Below, in pieces: positions 10,899 through 20,499 of a DNA stretch of 64,000 nt. The notes beneath the pieces were generated by a model. It searched no databases. It was not told the DNA's origin and saw only the letters and a list, made by a program, of their open reading frames with translations. This stretch comes from Flavobacterium sp. (GTDB lineage Bacteria; Bacteroidota; Bacteroidia; Flavobacteriales; Flavobacteriaceae): contig NZ_JAIXRZ010000051.1 in NCBI RefSeq assembly GCF_027484945.1, positions 16,906 to 80,905 on the forward strand. The letters are read 5' to 3'. Both the position numbers and the translations under genes were made by a program. Position 1 is the first letter of the stretch. Each line of letters starts with the position of its first letter.

Positions 10899-10906
10899 CA
10901 AAGATA
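10899..10906 (-). promoter_or_regulatory. -7 element (TATCTTTG on minus strand)
   Basis: CAAAGATA on plus strand, about 20 bp upstream of the S9 peptidase start; matches TAnnTTTG. Confidence 0.6.
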
Positions 10907-10976
10907 GAGTCTGTGACTACCCTATTGACTTGCTACCATCCTTTTTTTTCAACTAAAGATTGAACACAATATTTTT

Positions 10977-10984
10977 TATTTTTG
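10977..10984 (+). promoter_or_regulatory. -7 element TATTTTTG upstream of the YbaB-family gene
   Basis: Perfect TAnnTTTG match 24 bp before the ATG. Confidence 0.55.
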
Positions 10985-11007
10985 TAAAGAACGATTAATA
11001 AACTAGT

Positions 11008-11331
11008 ATGTTTGGAGATATTACCGGAATGATGGGTAAAATTAAAGCTACTCAAGAAAAAATGGAAGCCACCAAAAAACGACTTGATACTGTTCTTATC
11101 AACGAAAAAAGCACCGATGGCTTATTGGAAATAACGATAACGGCCAATCGGCTAATTCGAACTATTCAAATCGATAATGAATTATTGAACAACAAAGATC
11201 AACTCGAGATTGAGTTAGTTACCCTCATAAATAAAGCAATAGCAAAGGCGACTGCAATCAATGAAGTAGAATTAAGTGCTTTAGCAAAAGAAGGGATGCC
11301 TACTATTCCTGGGATGGACTTTTTTAAATAA
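11008..11331 (+). CDS. YbaB/EbfC family nucleoid-associated protein
   Basis: Short protein [27 protein letters not shown]... [11 protein letters not shown], characteristic of the family. Confidence 0.9.
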   Translation: MFGDITGMMGKIKATQEKMEATKKRLDTVLINEKSTDGLLEITITANRLIRTIQIDNELLNNKDQLEIELVTLINKAIAKATAINEVELSALAKEGMPTIPGMDFFK

Positions 11332-11343
11332 GCCAAAAAAAAA

Positions 11344-12369
11344 TTAGAATACCAATTTTGTCAGCTGTTCCATCACATAGCTGTGCATAACTTGCTTATA
11401 ATCCAAATGGGTAACTATGCGGAGTTTACCTTGTCCCATCGAACTGATATGAATATTTTTTTGTTTAAGTTTTTCAATAACCCATTTTTCTTCCAATGTT
11501 TTTCGTACCGTGAAAATAATGATATTGGTTTCTATCGGTTCGACTTTTTCAACCCAAGATAAGGAAGCCAATAGCGCTCCCAACTCAAGTGCGCGCGCAT
11601 GATCCTCTTCTAACCGCAAGATATTGTTTTGAAGGGCATACATCCCCGCGGCAGCGAGATAACCGACTTGACGCATCCCGCCTCCAAGTATTTTTCGAAT
11701 ACGCAACGCCCGATGCATATCTGCTTTGGAACCTAATAATAAGGAACCAACAGGAGCACCTAATCCTTTAGATAAACACACCGAAATCGTATCAAACAAT
11801 GCGCCGAATTGTTTTGGATGTTGCTTTTTTGCGACCATAGCATTCCACAGCCGTGCGCCATCCAAATGATATTTTAATTGATGTTCCTCACATACTTGTT
11901 TAATACGGTTCATTTCAAGTAGCTCATAACAAGCTCCTCCTCCTTTGTTGGTGGTGTTTTCCAAACTTACCAATGCGGTTTTAGGTGCATGATAAAACTC
12001 TGGATCGTTTATAGATGATCGAACTTGTTCAGCGGTTATCATCCCGCGAACTCCATCGACTAAACAACACGAAACACCACTATTAAACGAAGCACCTCCG
12101 CCTTCATAATGATAGATATGTGCATATTTATCACATATCACTTGTTCACCGGGCTGGGTATGCAATTTAATAGCGGTTTGGTTAGCCATTGTCCCACTCG
12201 GAAAAAACAAAGCCGCTTCCATTCCAAATAATGTAGCTACAGCTTCTTCTAATTCATTTACCGTTGGATCTTGCTTGTAAACATCATCCCCTACTTTGGC
12301 ACGAAACATATACTGTAACATTTCATTGCTGGGTTTGGTTACCGTATCGCTAATTAAATTAATTTCCAT
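11344..12369 (-). CDS. ltaE: Low-specificity L-threonine aldolase
   Basis: NLISDTVTKPSNEML, FFPSGTMANQ, HLDGARLWNA, SVCLSKGLGAPVGSLL (PLP Lys). Confidence 0.92.
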   Translation of the reverse strand: MEINLISDTVTKPSNEMLQYMFRAKVGDDVYKQDPTVNELEEAVATLFGMEAALFFPSGTMANQTAIKLHTQPGEQVICDKYAHIYHYEGGGASFNSGVSCCLVDGVRGMITAEQVRSSINDPEFYHAPKTALVSLENTTNKGGGACYELLEMNRIKQVCEEHQLKYHLDGARLWNAMVAKKQHPKQFGALFDTISVCLSKGLGAPVGSLLLGSKADMHRALRIRKILGGGMRQVGYLAAAGMYALQNNILRLEEDHARALELGALLASLSWVEKVEPIETNIIIFTVRKTLEEKWVIEKLKQKNIHISSMGQGKLRIVTHLDYKQVMHSYVMEQLTKLVF

Positions 12370-12386
12370 ATCTGTAATAGAAGCTT

Positions 12387-12394
12387 TACTTTTG
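12387..12394 (+). promoter_or_regulatory. -7 element TACTTTTG for prfB
   Basis: Perfect TAnnTTTG, 23 bp upstream of the prfB ATG at 12418. Confidence 0.6.
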
Positions 12395-12400
12395 CAAATA

Positions 12401-12408
12401 CAAAACTA
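12401..12408 (-). promoter_or_regulatory. -7 element (TAGTTTTG on minus strand) for ltaE
   Basis: CAAAACTA on plus strand, about 31 bp upstream of the ltaE start. Confidence 0.5.
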
Positions 12409-12417
12409 CATTAAATT

Positions 12418-13516
12418 ATGACAAATACCGAACAAATCAAAGGTATTGTAGAACGCCTGGGTGCGTTGAGGAGGTATCTTTGACATCGATGCCAAATTAA
12501 TTGAAATCACCAATGAAGAAGAAAAAACTTTTGCGCCCGACTTTTGGAATAATGCTAAACAAGCCGAAGTAATTGTAAAAAACCTTCGTTCAAAAAAGAA
12601 ATGGGTTGATGATTTTAATAAAGCGAATAATCTTGTAGAAGAATTGCAAATCACCCATGAATTTTTTCGGGATGGTGATGCATCTGAAGCAGAATTAGAT
12701 GAGGCCTATTTACTTGCTTTTCAACAAATTGAAGACCTAGAATTTCGCAACATGCTTTCCGATGAAGGCGATAGCATGAGTGCCGTATTGCAAATAACTG
12801 CTGGCGCTGGAGGTACAGAAAGTTGTGACTGGGCATCGTTATTAATGCGTATGTATTTGATGTGGGCTGAAAAACAGGGCTACAAAATCAAAGAATTAAA
12901 TTTTCAAGAAGGAGATGTTGCCGGTATAAAAACGGTAACCCTCGAATTTGAAGGTGATTTTGCATTTGGCTACTTAAAAGGCGAAAATGGTGTTCACCGA
13001 TTGGTGCGTATTTCCCCCTTTGATAGTAACGCCAAACGGCATACTTCGTTTGCTTCTGTTTATGTATATCCCTTAGTTGACGATACCATTGATATTGAAA
13101 TCAGTCCCGCAGATATTGAAATCACAACAGCTCGTTCCAGTGGTGCTGGCGGTCAAAATGTAAATAAAGTAGAAACCAAAGTACAGTTATTGCATAAACC
13201 CACGGGAATTCAAATTCAGTGCTCAGAGACGCGTTCACAACATGACAATAGGAATCGTGCGATGCAAATGCTTCGTTCGCAATTGTATGAAATTGAATTG
13301 AAAAAACGAATGGAACAACGTGCCGATATTGAAGCAGGAAAAATGAAAATTGAATGGGGCTCGCAAATTCGCAATTACGTGATGCATCCGTATAAATTAG
13401 TAAAAGATGTTCGTACCGGACATGAAACGAGTGATGTAGATGCTGTAATGAATGGTGAAATCGACTCTTTTCTTAAAGCGTATCTAATGATGATGGGACA
13501 AAAAGAATCGGAATAA
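12418..13516 (+). CDS. prfB: Peptide chain release factor 2, with programmed +1 frameshift
   Basis: ATG at 12418, 21 codons, then in-frame TGA at 12481 within AGGAGGTATCTTTGAC. The +1 frame continues [24 protein letters not shown]... into the downstream ORF, which carries GGQ ([16 protein letters not shown]). Confidence 0.97.
12469..12484 (+). promoter_or_regulatory. prfB programmed +1 frameshift signal (AGGAGG TAT CTT TGA C)
   Basis: SD-like AGGAGG, slippery CTT, in-frame UGA followed by C; near-identical to the classical prfB site. Confidence 0.95.
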
Positions 13517-13564
13517 TTATAGAGCTGTTTGTAATGCGTCGCTTAAGCAATTAGACGCAATCTA

Positions 13565-14794
13565 CTAAATACCCATTTCGATTTGAAAACGAAAATACCA
13601 ATTGTTTTTTTCATTGCCATTTGCGTAATTCAAAACATCATAAGTAAATTCGGTTTGGAGTTTAAAGGCATGTTCCCATATATATTTGGTTAGTCCAATT
13701 GTGTATTCTTTTGTATTGGGTACAATATCATGAATATCCATTCCAACTTTTTGAAGGGAATAACGTGCTATAATTTCATAATTGGATTGTGTAATATAAC
13801 TTAATTGATAGTCAAAACCATTTCCAACAAACACATAATTCGATTGTGTTAAATCTAATGGATTGTAAGTTATTGCAGATTTATTAGTGGTTCTAGACAT
13901 ATAGCTAGCCATTGCTGCAAATCCATTATACTTTAACATACCGTCTATTAAAACAGATTTTAAAGTACGTTGCTCAAACAAATCTACACCTAGCTGTCCT
14001 TGGGAACGCTGCGCATGGTTATTTTGTTGAAAAGCTCCAGACAATAATAGTTTTGGCTTTTTTTCTCGAAACAAATCACCTTCAAAATTGGTTCCGTCTT
14101 TGATAAATGATCCAAAAGGCATCACTTCTACTTTTCCCGTATAAGCTAAGCCCGTATCGTGACCATTGGTAGTATTTCTTCCTTCTCCCGTGGATACAGC
14201 TGCTTTAAAATTGTACGAAAAACGATCCTTAAATTCATTTATATTGTGAATTTGAAAGCCAAAATCCCGATCAATATTAAACCGAGCATTATTGATGGAA
14301 CGATCCGTGAGCTGTAAAGCACCTGATGAATTTATACGTTGTCGGTTTCCGGGTAATTTAGTCTGTCCAAAACTATAATTCCAATGAGCATTGGGTCGAT
14401 ACATAACTACTGCATCGCGAATAATATTATAATTATCCCCCTCGGAAATCGGACCCGTATCACCCGGAGCAAAAGATAATTGCATAACATATAAAAACTT
14501 GGGATTCCCTACAAAACCATCAAAACGCAAGCGGAGCCGTCGGATTTGCCAATCGTTCCCCCCTGTTTCATCCTCGTTTTTAATAAAGGAAACTCGGTTT
14601 TGTATTCGGAATCGTATGTTTAATTGAAATAAACTATCGGGAGCTGTTAACCCTAATCCCTTGCCAAAATTATAGTACGGCAACATCGATAAATGCAAAT
14701 CATTATCGTTTTTGTTTTTTTCAAGTGAAATTTGGGCTTGTGATAAAAAACTGAAAATCAACAAGAATCCAAGAATCAAAAATTTAATTTTCAT
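13565..14794 (-). CDS. Phosphate-selective porin O/P-like outer membrane protein
   Basis: Signal peptide, beta-barrel pattern, IRRLRLRFDGFVGNPKFLYVMQLSF, and location downstream of a PiT transporter. Confidence 0.82.
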   Translation of the reverse strand: MKIKFLILGFLLIFSFLSQAQISLEKNKNDNDLHLSMLPYYNFGKGLGLTAPDSLFQLNIRFRIQNRVSFIKNEDETGGNDWQIRRLRLRFDGFVGNPKFLYVMQLSFAPGDTGPISEGDNYNIIRDAVVMYRPNAHWNYSFGQTKLPGNRQRINSSGALQLTDRSINNARFNIDRDFGFQIHNINEFKDRFSYNFKAAVSTGEGRNTTNGHDTGLAYTGKVEVMPFGSFIKDGTNFEGDLFREKKPKLLLSGAFQQNNHAQRSQGQLGVDLFEQRTLKSVLIDGMLKYNGFAAMASYMSRTTNKSAITYNPLDLTQSNYVFVGNGFDYQLSYITQSNYEIIARYSLQKVGMDIHDIVPNTKEYTIGLTKYIWEHAFKLQTEFTYDVLNYANGNEKNNWYFRFQIEMGI

Positions 14795-14892
14795 AAGACT
14801 ATAAACAAAAGGATTCTAGTTTATTTTATAAACTTAAACTGCAACTCAATTTAACATGATAACCAAAAAATACTGTTGGCTAAAGAATTTAT

Positions 14893-16218
14893 TTATAATA
14901 ATAAATTGATAATCGCGTAGATTGCTGCAGCCATTAACGCAGAAACGGGTATCGTAAGAATCCAAGCCCAAAGCAAGTTGATTGTAACACCCCAACGAAC
15001 GGCAGAAATACGTTTAGTCACACCGACACCAATAATCGACCCTGTAATAGTGTGCGTCGTAGAAACGGGAATTTTAAAATGTTCGGTCGAGAATAAGGTC
15101 AATGCTCCAGCAGATTCGGCAACAACGCCTTCAAATGCATTGACTTTAGTGATTTTGGAACCCATAGTTTTCACAATTTTCCAACCCCCACTCAACGTTC
15201 CTAATGCAATTACGGTGTAACAGGTTAAGGGGATCCATTCGGGCATCTGACTCTTAATTCCTTTGTCTTCATTGGGTAAAACGACCTGTAACCAATCGGG
15301 CATAGCAATTACCTCTTGGTGGGTCGTATTCAAATAAACGGCAACCGCGGCAGCTATAATACCCATTACCTTTTGTGAGTCATTTCCTCCATGCCCTAAA
15401 CTAAATGAGGCCGAAGACAATAACTGCATTCGTTTAAGAATTGCTTCCGATTTTGAGGCTGAAAAACGACTGAAGAGTAAATTAAAAATAGCCAAACTAT
15501 AAAATATGACCGCAACTAAAAGCCATTTGATGTTATGCGGCTCTGTTACCACTGACCAAAACGGACTTTCAAATCGAGGTTTTTCAATTTTATCATACCC
15601 TTTCATTACAGAATTAAGGGACCAAAAAACCAATGCCATTAAAGTTACTGTTAAAACTTTAGGACCAATTGCTTTTCTGGAAGAATACATCATCCATAAT
15701 GAAATAAAATAGGAAATAATCATTCCTACTAAAGGAGCTAATACAATGAAGGATATCACCACAAAAACGCCACTTGGCAATAAATCCCCTTCTTTAGGCG
15801 CTTTATACCATGTTACAATCCCCCAACCAATATGCTCGATATCGGTAACTTTTCCAGAAAAACCATGAGCAATCGCCGCACCGGCAAAACCACCAATTAA
15901 AGTATGGGAGGAAGATGAAGGAATACCCTTCCACCAGGTTATTAAATTCCAAATAATTGCTGCTATAATACCGGCTAAAATTACCGTTAAATCGATACTA
16001 CTTGTTTTGGCTGTTTTAGCAACGGTATCGGCAACACCAAATCCAAAAACCCAATAAGCCAAAAAATTAAAAAAAGCAGCCCAAAGCACCGCTTGAAAAG
16101 GAGTCAAAACTTTGGTTGCCACAATTGTTGCAATAGAGTTGGCTGCATCATGAAAACCATTGATGTAATCAAAACCAAGTGCTAAAACAATTATAAGAAT
16201 TAAAAGTGTAAATTCCAT
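14893..16218 (-). CDS. Inorganic phosphate transporter, PiT family
   Basis: GFDYINGFHDAANSIATIVATKVLTPFQAV and second PiT repeat (SLGHGGNDSQKVMGII, VSTTHTITGSIIGVG). Start at internal Met (MEFTLLI); the ORF track extends to 16281. Confidence 0.95.
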   Translation of the reverse strand: MEFTLLILIIVLALGFDYINGFHDAANSIATIVATKVLTPFQAVLWAAFFNFLAYWVFGFGVADTVAKTAKTSSIDLTVILAGIIAAIIWNLITWWKGIPSSSSHTLIGGFAGAAIAHGFSGKVTDIEHIGWGIVTWYKAPKEGDLLPSGVFVVISFIVLAPLVGMIISYFISLWMMYSSRKAIGPKVLTVTLMALVFWSLNSVMKGYDKIEKPRFESPFWSVVTEPHNIKWLLVAVIFYSLAIFNLLFSRFSASKSEAILKRMQLLSSASFSLGHGGNDSQKVMGIIAAAVAVYLNTTHQEVIAMPDWLQVVLPNEDKGIKSQMPEWIPLTCYTVIALGTLSGGWKIVKTMGSKITKVNAFEGVVAESAGALTLFSTEHFKIPVSTTHTITGSIIGVGVTKRISAVRWGVTINLLWAWILTIPVSALMAAAIYAIINLLL

Positions 16219-16229
16219 CGAAACGCGGA

Positions 16230-16874
16230 TTATGAATGTTTCACCGAAATTTGCTCCATCACATTGGAAACACTCTTGCATTTATCTGATGCCATCTCTA
16301 AGGAAGACAAAACTTCTTTGTACTTGATGATATTTTTAGCATCGGTTTCATTCTCAAAAATATCGGCTACCGCACGATCAAAAACTGCATCAGCCTTACT
16401 TTCCAATTTATTGATTTTTATACAAGTTTCTTTAATTGCACTAGGATTCTTTAAATCTTTCAATTCTCGAATCCCAACTTGAATCAATTGACAGGCCTCT
16501 AAATTAATTTCGGTTAATTTTCGTATCGACTTGGTGATTTTATCGACTTGATACAATCGAATACGACTTGCTGCACCGTGCATGTTATCAGCTACGTTAT
16601 CAATGGCTTTGATCAAGGAATGGATATCTTCGCGATCAAAAGGGGTGATAAAATTACGACTCAACTCCAAATGGGTTTTATGAGCGATATCTTCAATTAT
16701 TGCTTCAAGTTCTTCTACTTTTTTAAACAACTCTTCTCGTTCATTTTTTGGTGCATTCACTGCATCATGCAACGTATTTGCCATTATAGTTAACAACTCA
16801 GAGGCTTTTTCAAAAAGCGGAAAGAATTTTTTATCCTTTGGAACAAAAAACTGAAATAAACTATTTAAGGTCAT
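16230..16874 (-). CDS. DUF47/PhoU-like phosphate transport regulator
   Basis: FVPKDKKFFPLFEKASELL ... DREDIHSLIKAIDNVADNMHGAASRI; adjacent to PiT. Confidence 0.92.
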   Translation of the reverse strand: MTLNSLFQFFVPKDKKFFPLFEKASELLTIMANTLHDAVNAPKNEREELFKKVEELEAIIEDIAHKTHLELSRNFITPFDREDIHSLIKAIDNVADNMHGAASRIRLYQVDKITKSIRKLTEINLEACQLIQVGIRELKDLKNPSAIKETCIKINKLESKADAVFDRAVADIFENETDAKNIIKYKEVLSSLEMASDKCKSVSNVMEQISVKHS

Positions 16875-16893
16875 TTTAATTATTTTAACATGG

Positions 16894-16901
16894 CAAAAAT
16901 A
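16894..16901 (-). promoter_or_regulatory. -7 element (TATTTTTG on minus strand) for the phosphate cluster
   Basis: CAAAAATA on plus strand, about 20 bp upstream of the DUF47 gene. Confidence 0.6.
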
Positions 16902-17042
16902 AACCTAAAAAATTAATTTAGCATTAATAAATAAACAAATCCCGGTTATTTTTTACATTAATTTAACATGGTGCTTCACGCTTATTTTGTTCCTGTGGAT
17001 TCGTTTTCGTACTTTAGCAACTCAAAAAATAGTGAACACCCT

Positions 17043-18671
17043 ATGGACTTAAACTTCAATAAAAACGAAGACCACAATAAACTTTTACTCGCAGATCTCA
17101 GGCAAAAATTTGCCAAAGTTAAACTTGGTGGCGGCGAAAAACGTATTGAAAAATTGCATGCCGAAGGCAAAATGACCGCTCGAGAACGAATTGATTATTT
17201 GTTGGACCAATCTTCATCATCTATTGAAATCGGTGCGTTTGCCGGTGAGGGAATGTATAGTGAACACGGCGGATGTCCTTCAGGTGGAGTTGTGGTTAAA
17301 ATCGGTTATATAGCAGGAAAACAATGTATTGTGGTAGCCAATGATGCTACTGTAAAAGCAGGAGCTTGGTTTCCAATTACGGGCAAGAAAAACTTGCGCG
17401 CACAAGAAATCGCTATTGAAAACCGACTACCTATAATTTATTTGGTAGATTCTGCAGGGGTATATTTACCAATGCAGGATGAAATTTTCCCTGACAAGGA
17501 ACATTTTGGACGTATTTTCCGCAATAACGCAATCATGAGCAGTATGGGAATTACCCAAATTGCTGCCGTTATGGGAAGTTGTGTTGCGGGTGGCGCTTAT
17601 TTACCCATCATGAGTGACGAAGCCCTTATTGTCGACAAAACAGGAAGTATTTTCTTAGCTGGAAGTTATTTAGTTAAAGCTGCTATTGGTGAAAATATTG
17701 ACAACGAAACCTTAGGAGGTGCAACAACCCACTGTGAAATCTCAGGAGTGACCGACTATAAAGCCAAAGACGATAAAGATGCATTAGACCGCATTCGAAG
17801 TGTAGTTGGCAAAATTGGAGACTATGAAAAAGCGGGGTTTAACCGAATTAAATCGGAAAAACCAGCATTAGAACCGAATGACATTTACGGTATATTGCCT
17901 AAATCGCGTTCTGATCAATACGACATGATGGAGATCATTAAACGTTTGGTTGATGAATCGAAAGTGGATGAATACAAAGCAGGATATGGCCAATCGATCA
18001 TTACTTGCTATGCGCGTATAGACGGATGGGCTGTTGGAATTGTAGCCAATCAACGTACAGTTTCTAAAACTAAAAAAGGAGAGTTGCAATTTGGTGGTGT
18101 CATTTATTCGGATAGTGCTGATAAAGCAACCCGATTTATTGCCAATTGTAACCAAAAGAAAATTCCTTTGGTTTTCCTTCAAGACGTTACCGGATTTATG
18201 GTAGGTTCCAAAAGTGAACATGGAGGAATTATTAAAGACGGTGCAAAAATGGTGAATGCGGTTTCCAATTCGGTAGTTCCGAAGTTTACCATTGTGGTTG
18301 GAAATTCCTACGGTGCAGGCAACTATGCCATGTGTGGAAAAGCCTATGACCCGCGATTAATTGCTGCTTGGCCTAGCGCTGAATTGGCTGTAATGGGTGG
18401 CGCACAAGCCGCTAAAGTATTGATGCAAATCGAAGCGGCATCGCTAAAATCTAAAGGCGAGGTTGTTGATGCGCAAAAAGAACAAGAATTGTTTGATAAA
18501 ATTAAAGCCCGATATGATGCCCAAGTTTCACCATATTATGCAGCAGCTCGTTTATGGACTGATGGCATTATTGATCCATTAGACACCCGAACCTGGATTT
18601 CTATGGGAATTGAAGCGTCTGACCATGCTCCTATTGAAAAGAAATTCAATTTGGGGGTGATTCAAGTTTAA
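17043..18671 (+). CDS. Acyl-CoA carboxylase carboxyltransferase (beta) subunit, propionyl/methylcrotonyl-CoA carboxylase type
   Basis: KMTARERIDYLLD, GGVVVKIGYIAGKQCIVVANDATVKAGAW, GSCVAGGAYLPIMSDEA, GNSYGAGNYAMCGKAYDPR. Start moved to the ATG at 17043 (MDLNFNKNED). Confidence 0.93.
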   Translation: MDLNFNKNEDHNKLLLADLRQKFAKVKLGGGEKRIEKLHAEGKMTARERIDYLLDQSSSSIEIGAFAGEGMYSEHGGCPSGGVVVKIGYIAGKQCIVVANDATVKAGAWFPITGKKNLRAQEIAIENRLPIIYLVDSAGVYLPMQDEIFPDKEHFGRIFRNNAIMSSMGITQIAAVMGSCVAGGAYLPIMSDEALIVDKTGSIFLAGSYLVKAAIGENIDNETLGGATTHCEISGVTDYKAKDDKDALDRIRSVVGKIGDYEKAGFNRIKSEKPALEPNDIYGILPKSRSDQYDMMEIIKRLVDESKVDEYKAGYGQSIITCYARIDGWAVGIVANQRTVSKTKKGELQFGGVIYSDSADKATRFIANCNQKKIPLVFLQDVTGFMVGSKSEHGGIIKDGAKMVNAVSNSVVPKFTIVVGNSYGAGNYAMCGKAYDPRLIAAWPSAELAVMGGAQAAKVLMQIEAASLKSKGEVVDAQKEQELFDKIKARYDAQVSPYYAAARLWTDGIIDPLDTRTWISMGIEASDHAPIEKKFNLGVIQV

Positions 18672-18801
18672 CTCTAAAATAAAAATAGAAGGTTGTGCGA
18701 ACATTCCATTTAAAATAAGACTGAACTCCTCCCCTTTTTTAGTTCTGTTTTTCTTATTATCAATTGTAAATTTCGTTTGCAAATCGCTAGTTTTTTCTAT
18801 T

Positions 18802-20466
18802 TTGAAGCACATAAAACCTGATTTATTTCAAAAATTCACTGCTCCTTTTTCTGAATATCCAATTCCGAAAGAATTTACGTTTCCTTTTTTTTACGAACCT
18901 CACGCGTTAAGTATTGAAGCAGCGCGTTTGCTCCAACAGTATTTGAAAGTTCAAAAGGATTTTGAACACAATTTTGGACTGCAAAAAGAACAGTCAGGAA
19001 TGGTGATTGGAAAAATGTTTGGCGTTTTGGTGGTGCAAAATGAGGTCGGTGAATTAGGCTTTTTGTGGGCTTTTTCAGGAAAACTAGCCGAACAAAACCA
19101 CTGGCCAAAATTTGTACCTACGGTTTATGATATGCTGCAGGATAATGGATTTTTTAAATCCGAAGAAATTATTTTAAACGAACTCAATTCTAAAATAGAA
19201 ATTCTCGAGAAATCTATTGATTACAATACCTTACGTGAAGTGTTAACTAAAACCATTCATGAAACTCAAGAAGCGGTTGAGTCCTTCAAGCAAACCATCA
19301 AAAACAATAAAAAAGTACGATCCATTTTTAGAGAAAACCATCCCAATTTAACTGATGAGCAAACCCTAAAGTTGATTCAAGAAAGTCAACTCGAAAGCAT
19401 ACGCCTACGGCAATTGCAATTGGATTGGAAAACAAAAATAGATTTGATTTCAACAGAACTAGCTCAATTTGAGCAGCAAATCAATGCATTAAAAGACGAA
19501 CGTCGCAACCGTTCCGCTGCCTTACAACAACAATTGTTTTCTGAATATGCCTTTTTAAATCAATACGGTGAAACCAAAAGTTTGCAAACTATTTTTAATG
19601 GAAATCCTCCCGCAGGTGCAGGTGAATGTGCAGCACCAAAATTGCTCCATTATGCATTTCAAAACAAATTAAAACCATTGGCAATGGCTGAATTTTGGTG
19701 GGGACAATCGCCAAAGTCAGAAGTCCGAAAACACGGTCAGTTTTACCCCGCATGTACCGGAAAGTGCGAACCTATTCTTAGACACATGTTGGATGGAATA
19801 CCATTAGAAAAGAATCCGTTTCTTATAAATTTAGGAGCCAATAAACCAATGGAAATCCTGTATGAAGACCATTGGATTATAGCCGTTAGTAAACCAACCG
19901 ATCTTCTTTCCACTCCTGGGAAAGCAATTGCTGATTCGGTCTACACGCGAATAAAATCAATGCGACCCAACATCAGCGGACCAATAATTGTGCATCGATT
20001 AGATATGGCAACTTCAGGCATATTGCTGTGCGCAAAAGATGTAGACACCTATAAAATCCTGCAATACCAATTTATTAAAAGAAAAATTCAAAAGAAATAC
20101 ATAGCGCTACTAGAGGGTGTCATTATCCAAAATCAAGGCACAATTAATCTACCTCTTGTTCTAGACATTGATAATCGTCCCTTTCAAAAGGTTTGTTTTG
20201 ATCTGGGAAAACTAGCAGTTACAGAATGGAGAAAAATAAGCGAACGTAAAGGGCAAACTTTAGTTGAATTTAAGCCCATTACCGGTCGCACTCATCAACT
20301 TCGAGTTCATGCAGCACATCATTTAGGACTAAATTGCCCCATTGTTGGTGATGACTTATACGGTACGCAATCTGACCGACTCTATTTGCACGCACAATCA
20401 CTCACCTTTTGGCATCCGCATGAGAAAAAAGAAATTACCCTAAACTTACCTGCACCGTTTGCCTAA
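18802..20466 (+). CDS. RluA family 23S/tRNA pseudouridine synthase with long N-terminal extension
   Basis: ILYEDHWIIAVSKPTDLLSTPG, catalytic HRLDMATSGILL, KKYIALLEG, PITGRTHQLRVHAAH. Start codon would be TTG, so the exact start is uncertain. Confidence 0.9.
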   Translation: MKHIKPDLFQKFTAPFSEYPIPKEFTFPFFYEPHALSIEAARLLQQYLKVQKDFEHNFGLQKEQSGMVIGKMFGVLVVQNEVGELGFLWAFSGKLAEQNHWPKFVPTVYDMLQDNGFFKSEEIILNELNSKIEILEKSIDYNTLREVLTKTIHETQEAVESFKQTIKNNKKVRSIFRENHPNLTDEQTLKLIQESQLESIRLRQLQLDWKTKIDLISTELAQFEQQINALKDERRNRSAALQQQLFSEYAFLNQYGETKSLQTIFNGNPPAGAGECAAPKLLHYAFQNKLKPLAMAEFWWGQSPKSEVRKHGQFYPACTGKCEPILRHMLDGIPLEKNPFLINLGANKPMEILYEDHWIIAVSKPTDLLSTPGKAIADSVYTRIKSMRPNISGPIIVHRLDMATSGILLCAKDVDTYKILQYQFIKRKIQKKYIALLEGVIIQNQGTINLPLVLDIDNRPFQKVCFDLGKLAVTEWRKISERKGQTLVEFKPITGRTHQLRVHAAHHLGLNCPIVGDDLYGTQSDRLYLHAQSLTFWHPHEKKEITLNLPAPFA

Positions 20467-20472
20467 TTTTAG

Positions 20473-20480
20473 TATGTTTG
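20473..20480 (+). promoter_or_regulatory. -7 element TATGTTTG
   Basis: Perfect TAnnTTTG, 19 bp upstream of the M1 peptidase ATG. Confidence 0.55.
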
Positions 20481-20499
20481 ACAAAACAACTCCAACAGC

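Noticed and set aside
12418-12650. Frameshifted pseudogene at the start of prfB
   Set aside because: The in-frame TGA is embedded in the canonical programmed frameshift signal and the +1 frame is fully open and conserved-looking.
12406-12654. Minus-strand ORF of 82 aa over the prfB start
   Set aside because: Antisense shadow of prfB coding sequence; no recognisable domain or start context.
16968-17042. N-terminal extension of the acyl-CoA carboxylase
   Set aside because: Family-like N-terminus begins at MDLNFNKNED; upstream residues look like untranslated promoter sequence.
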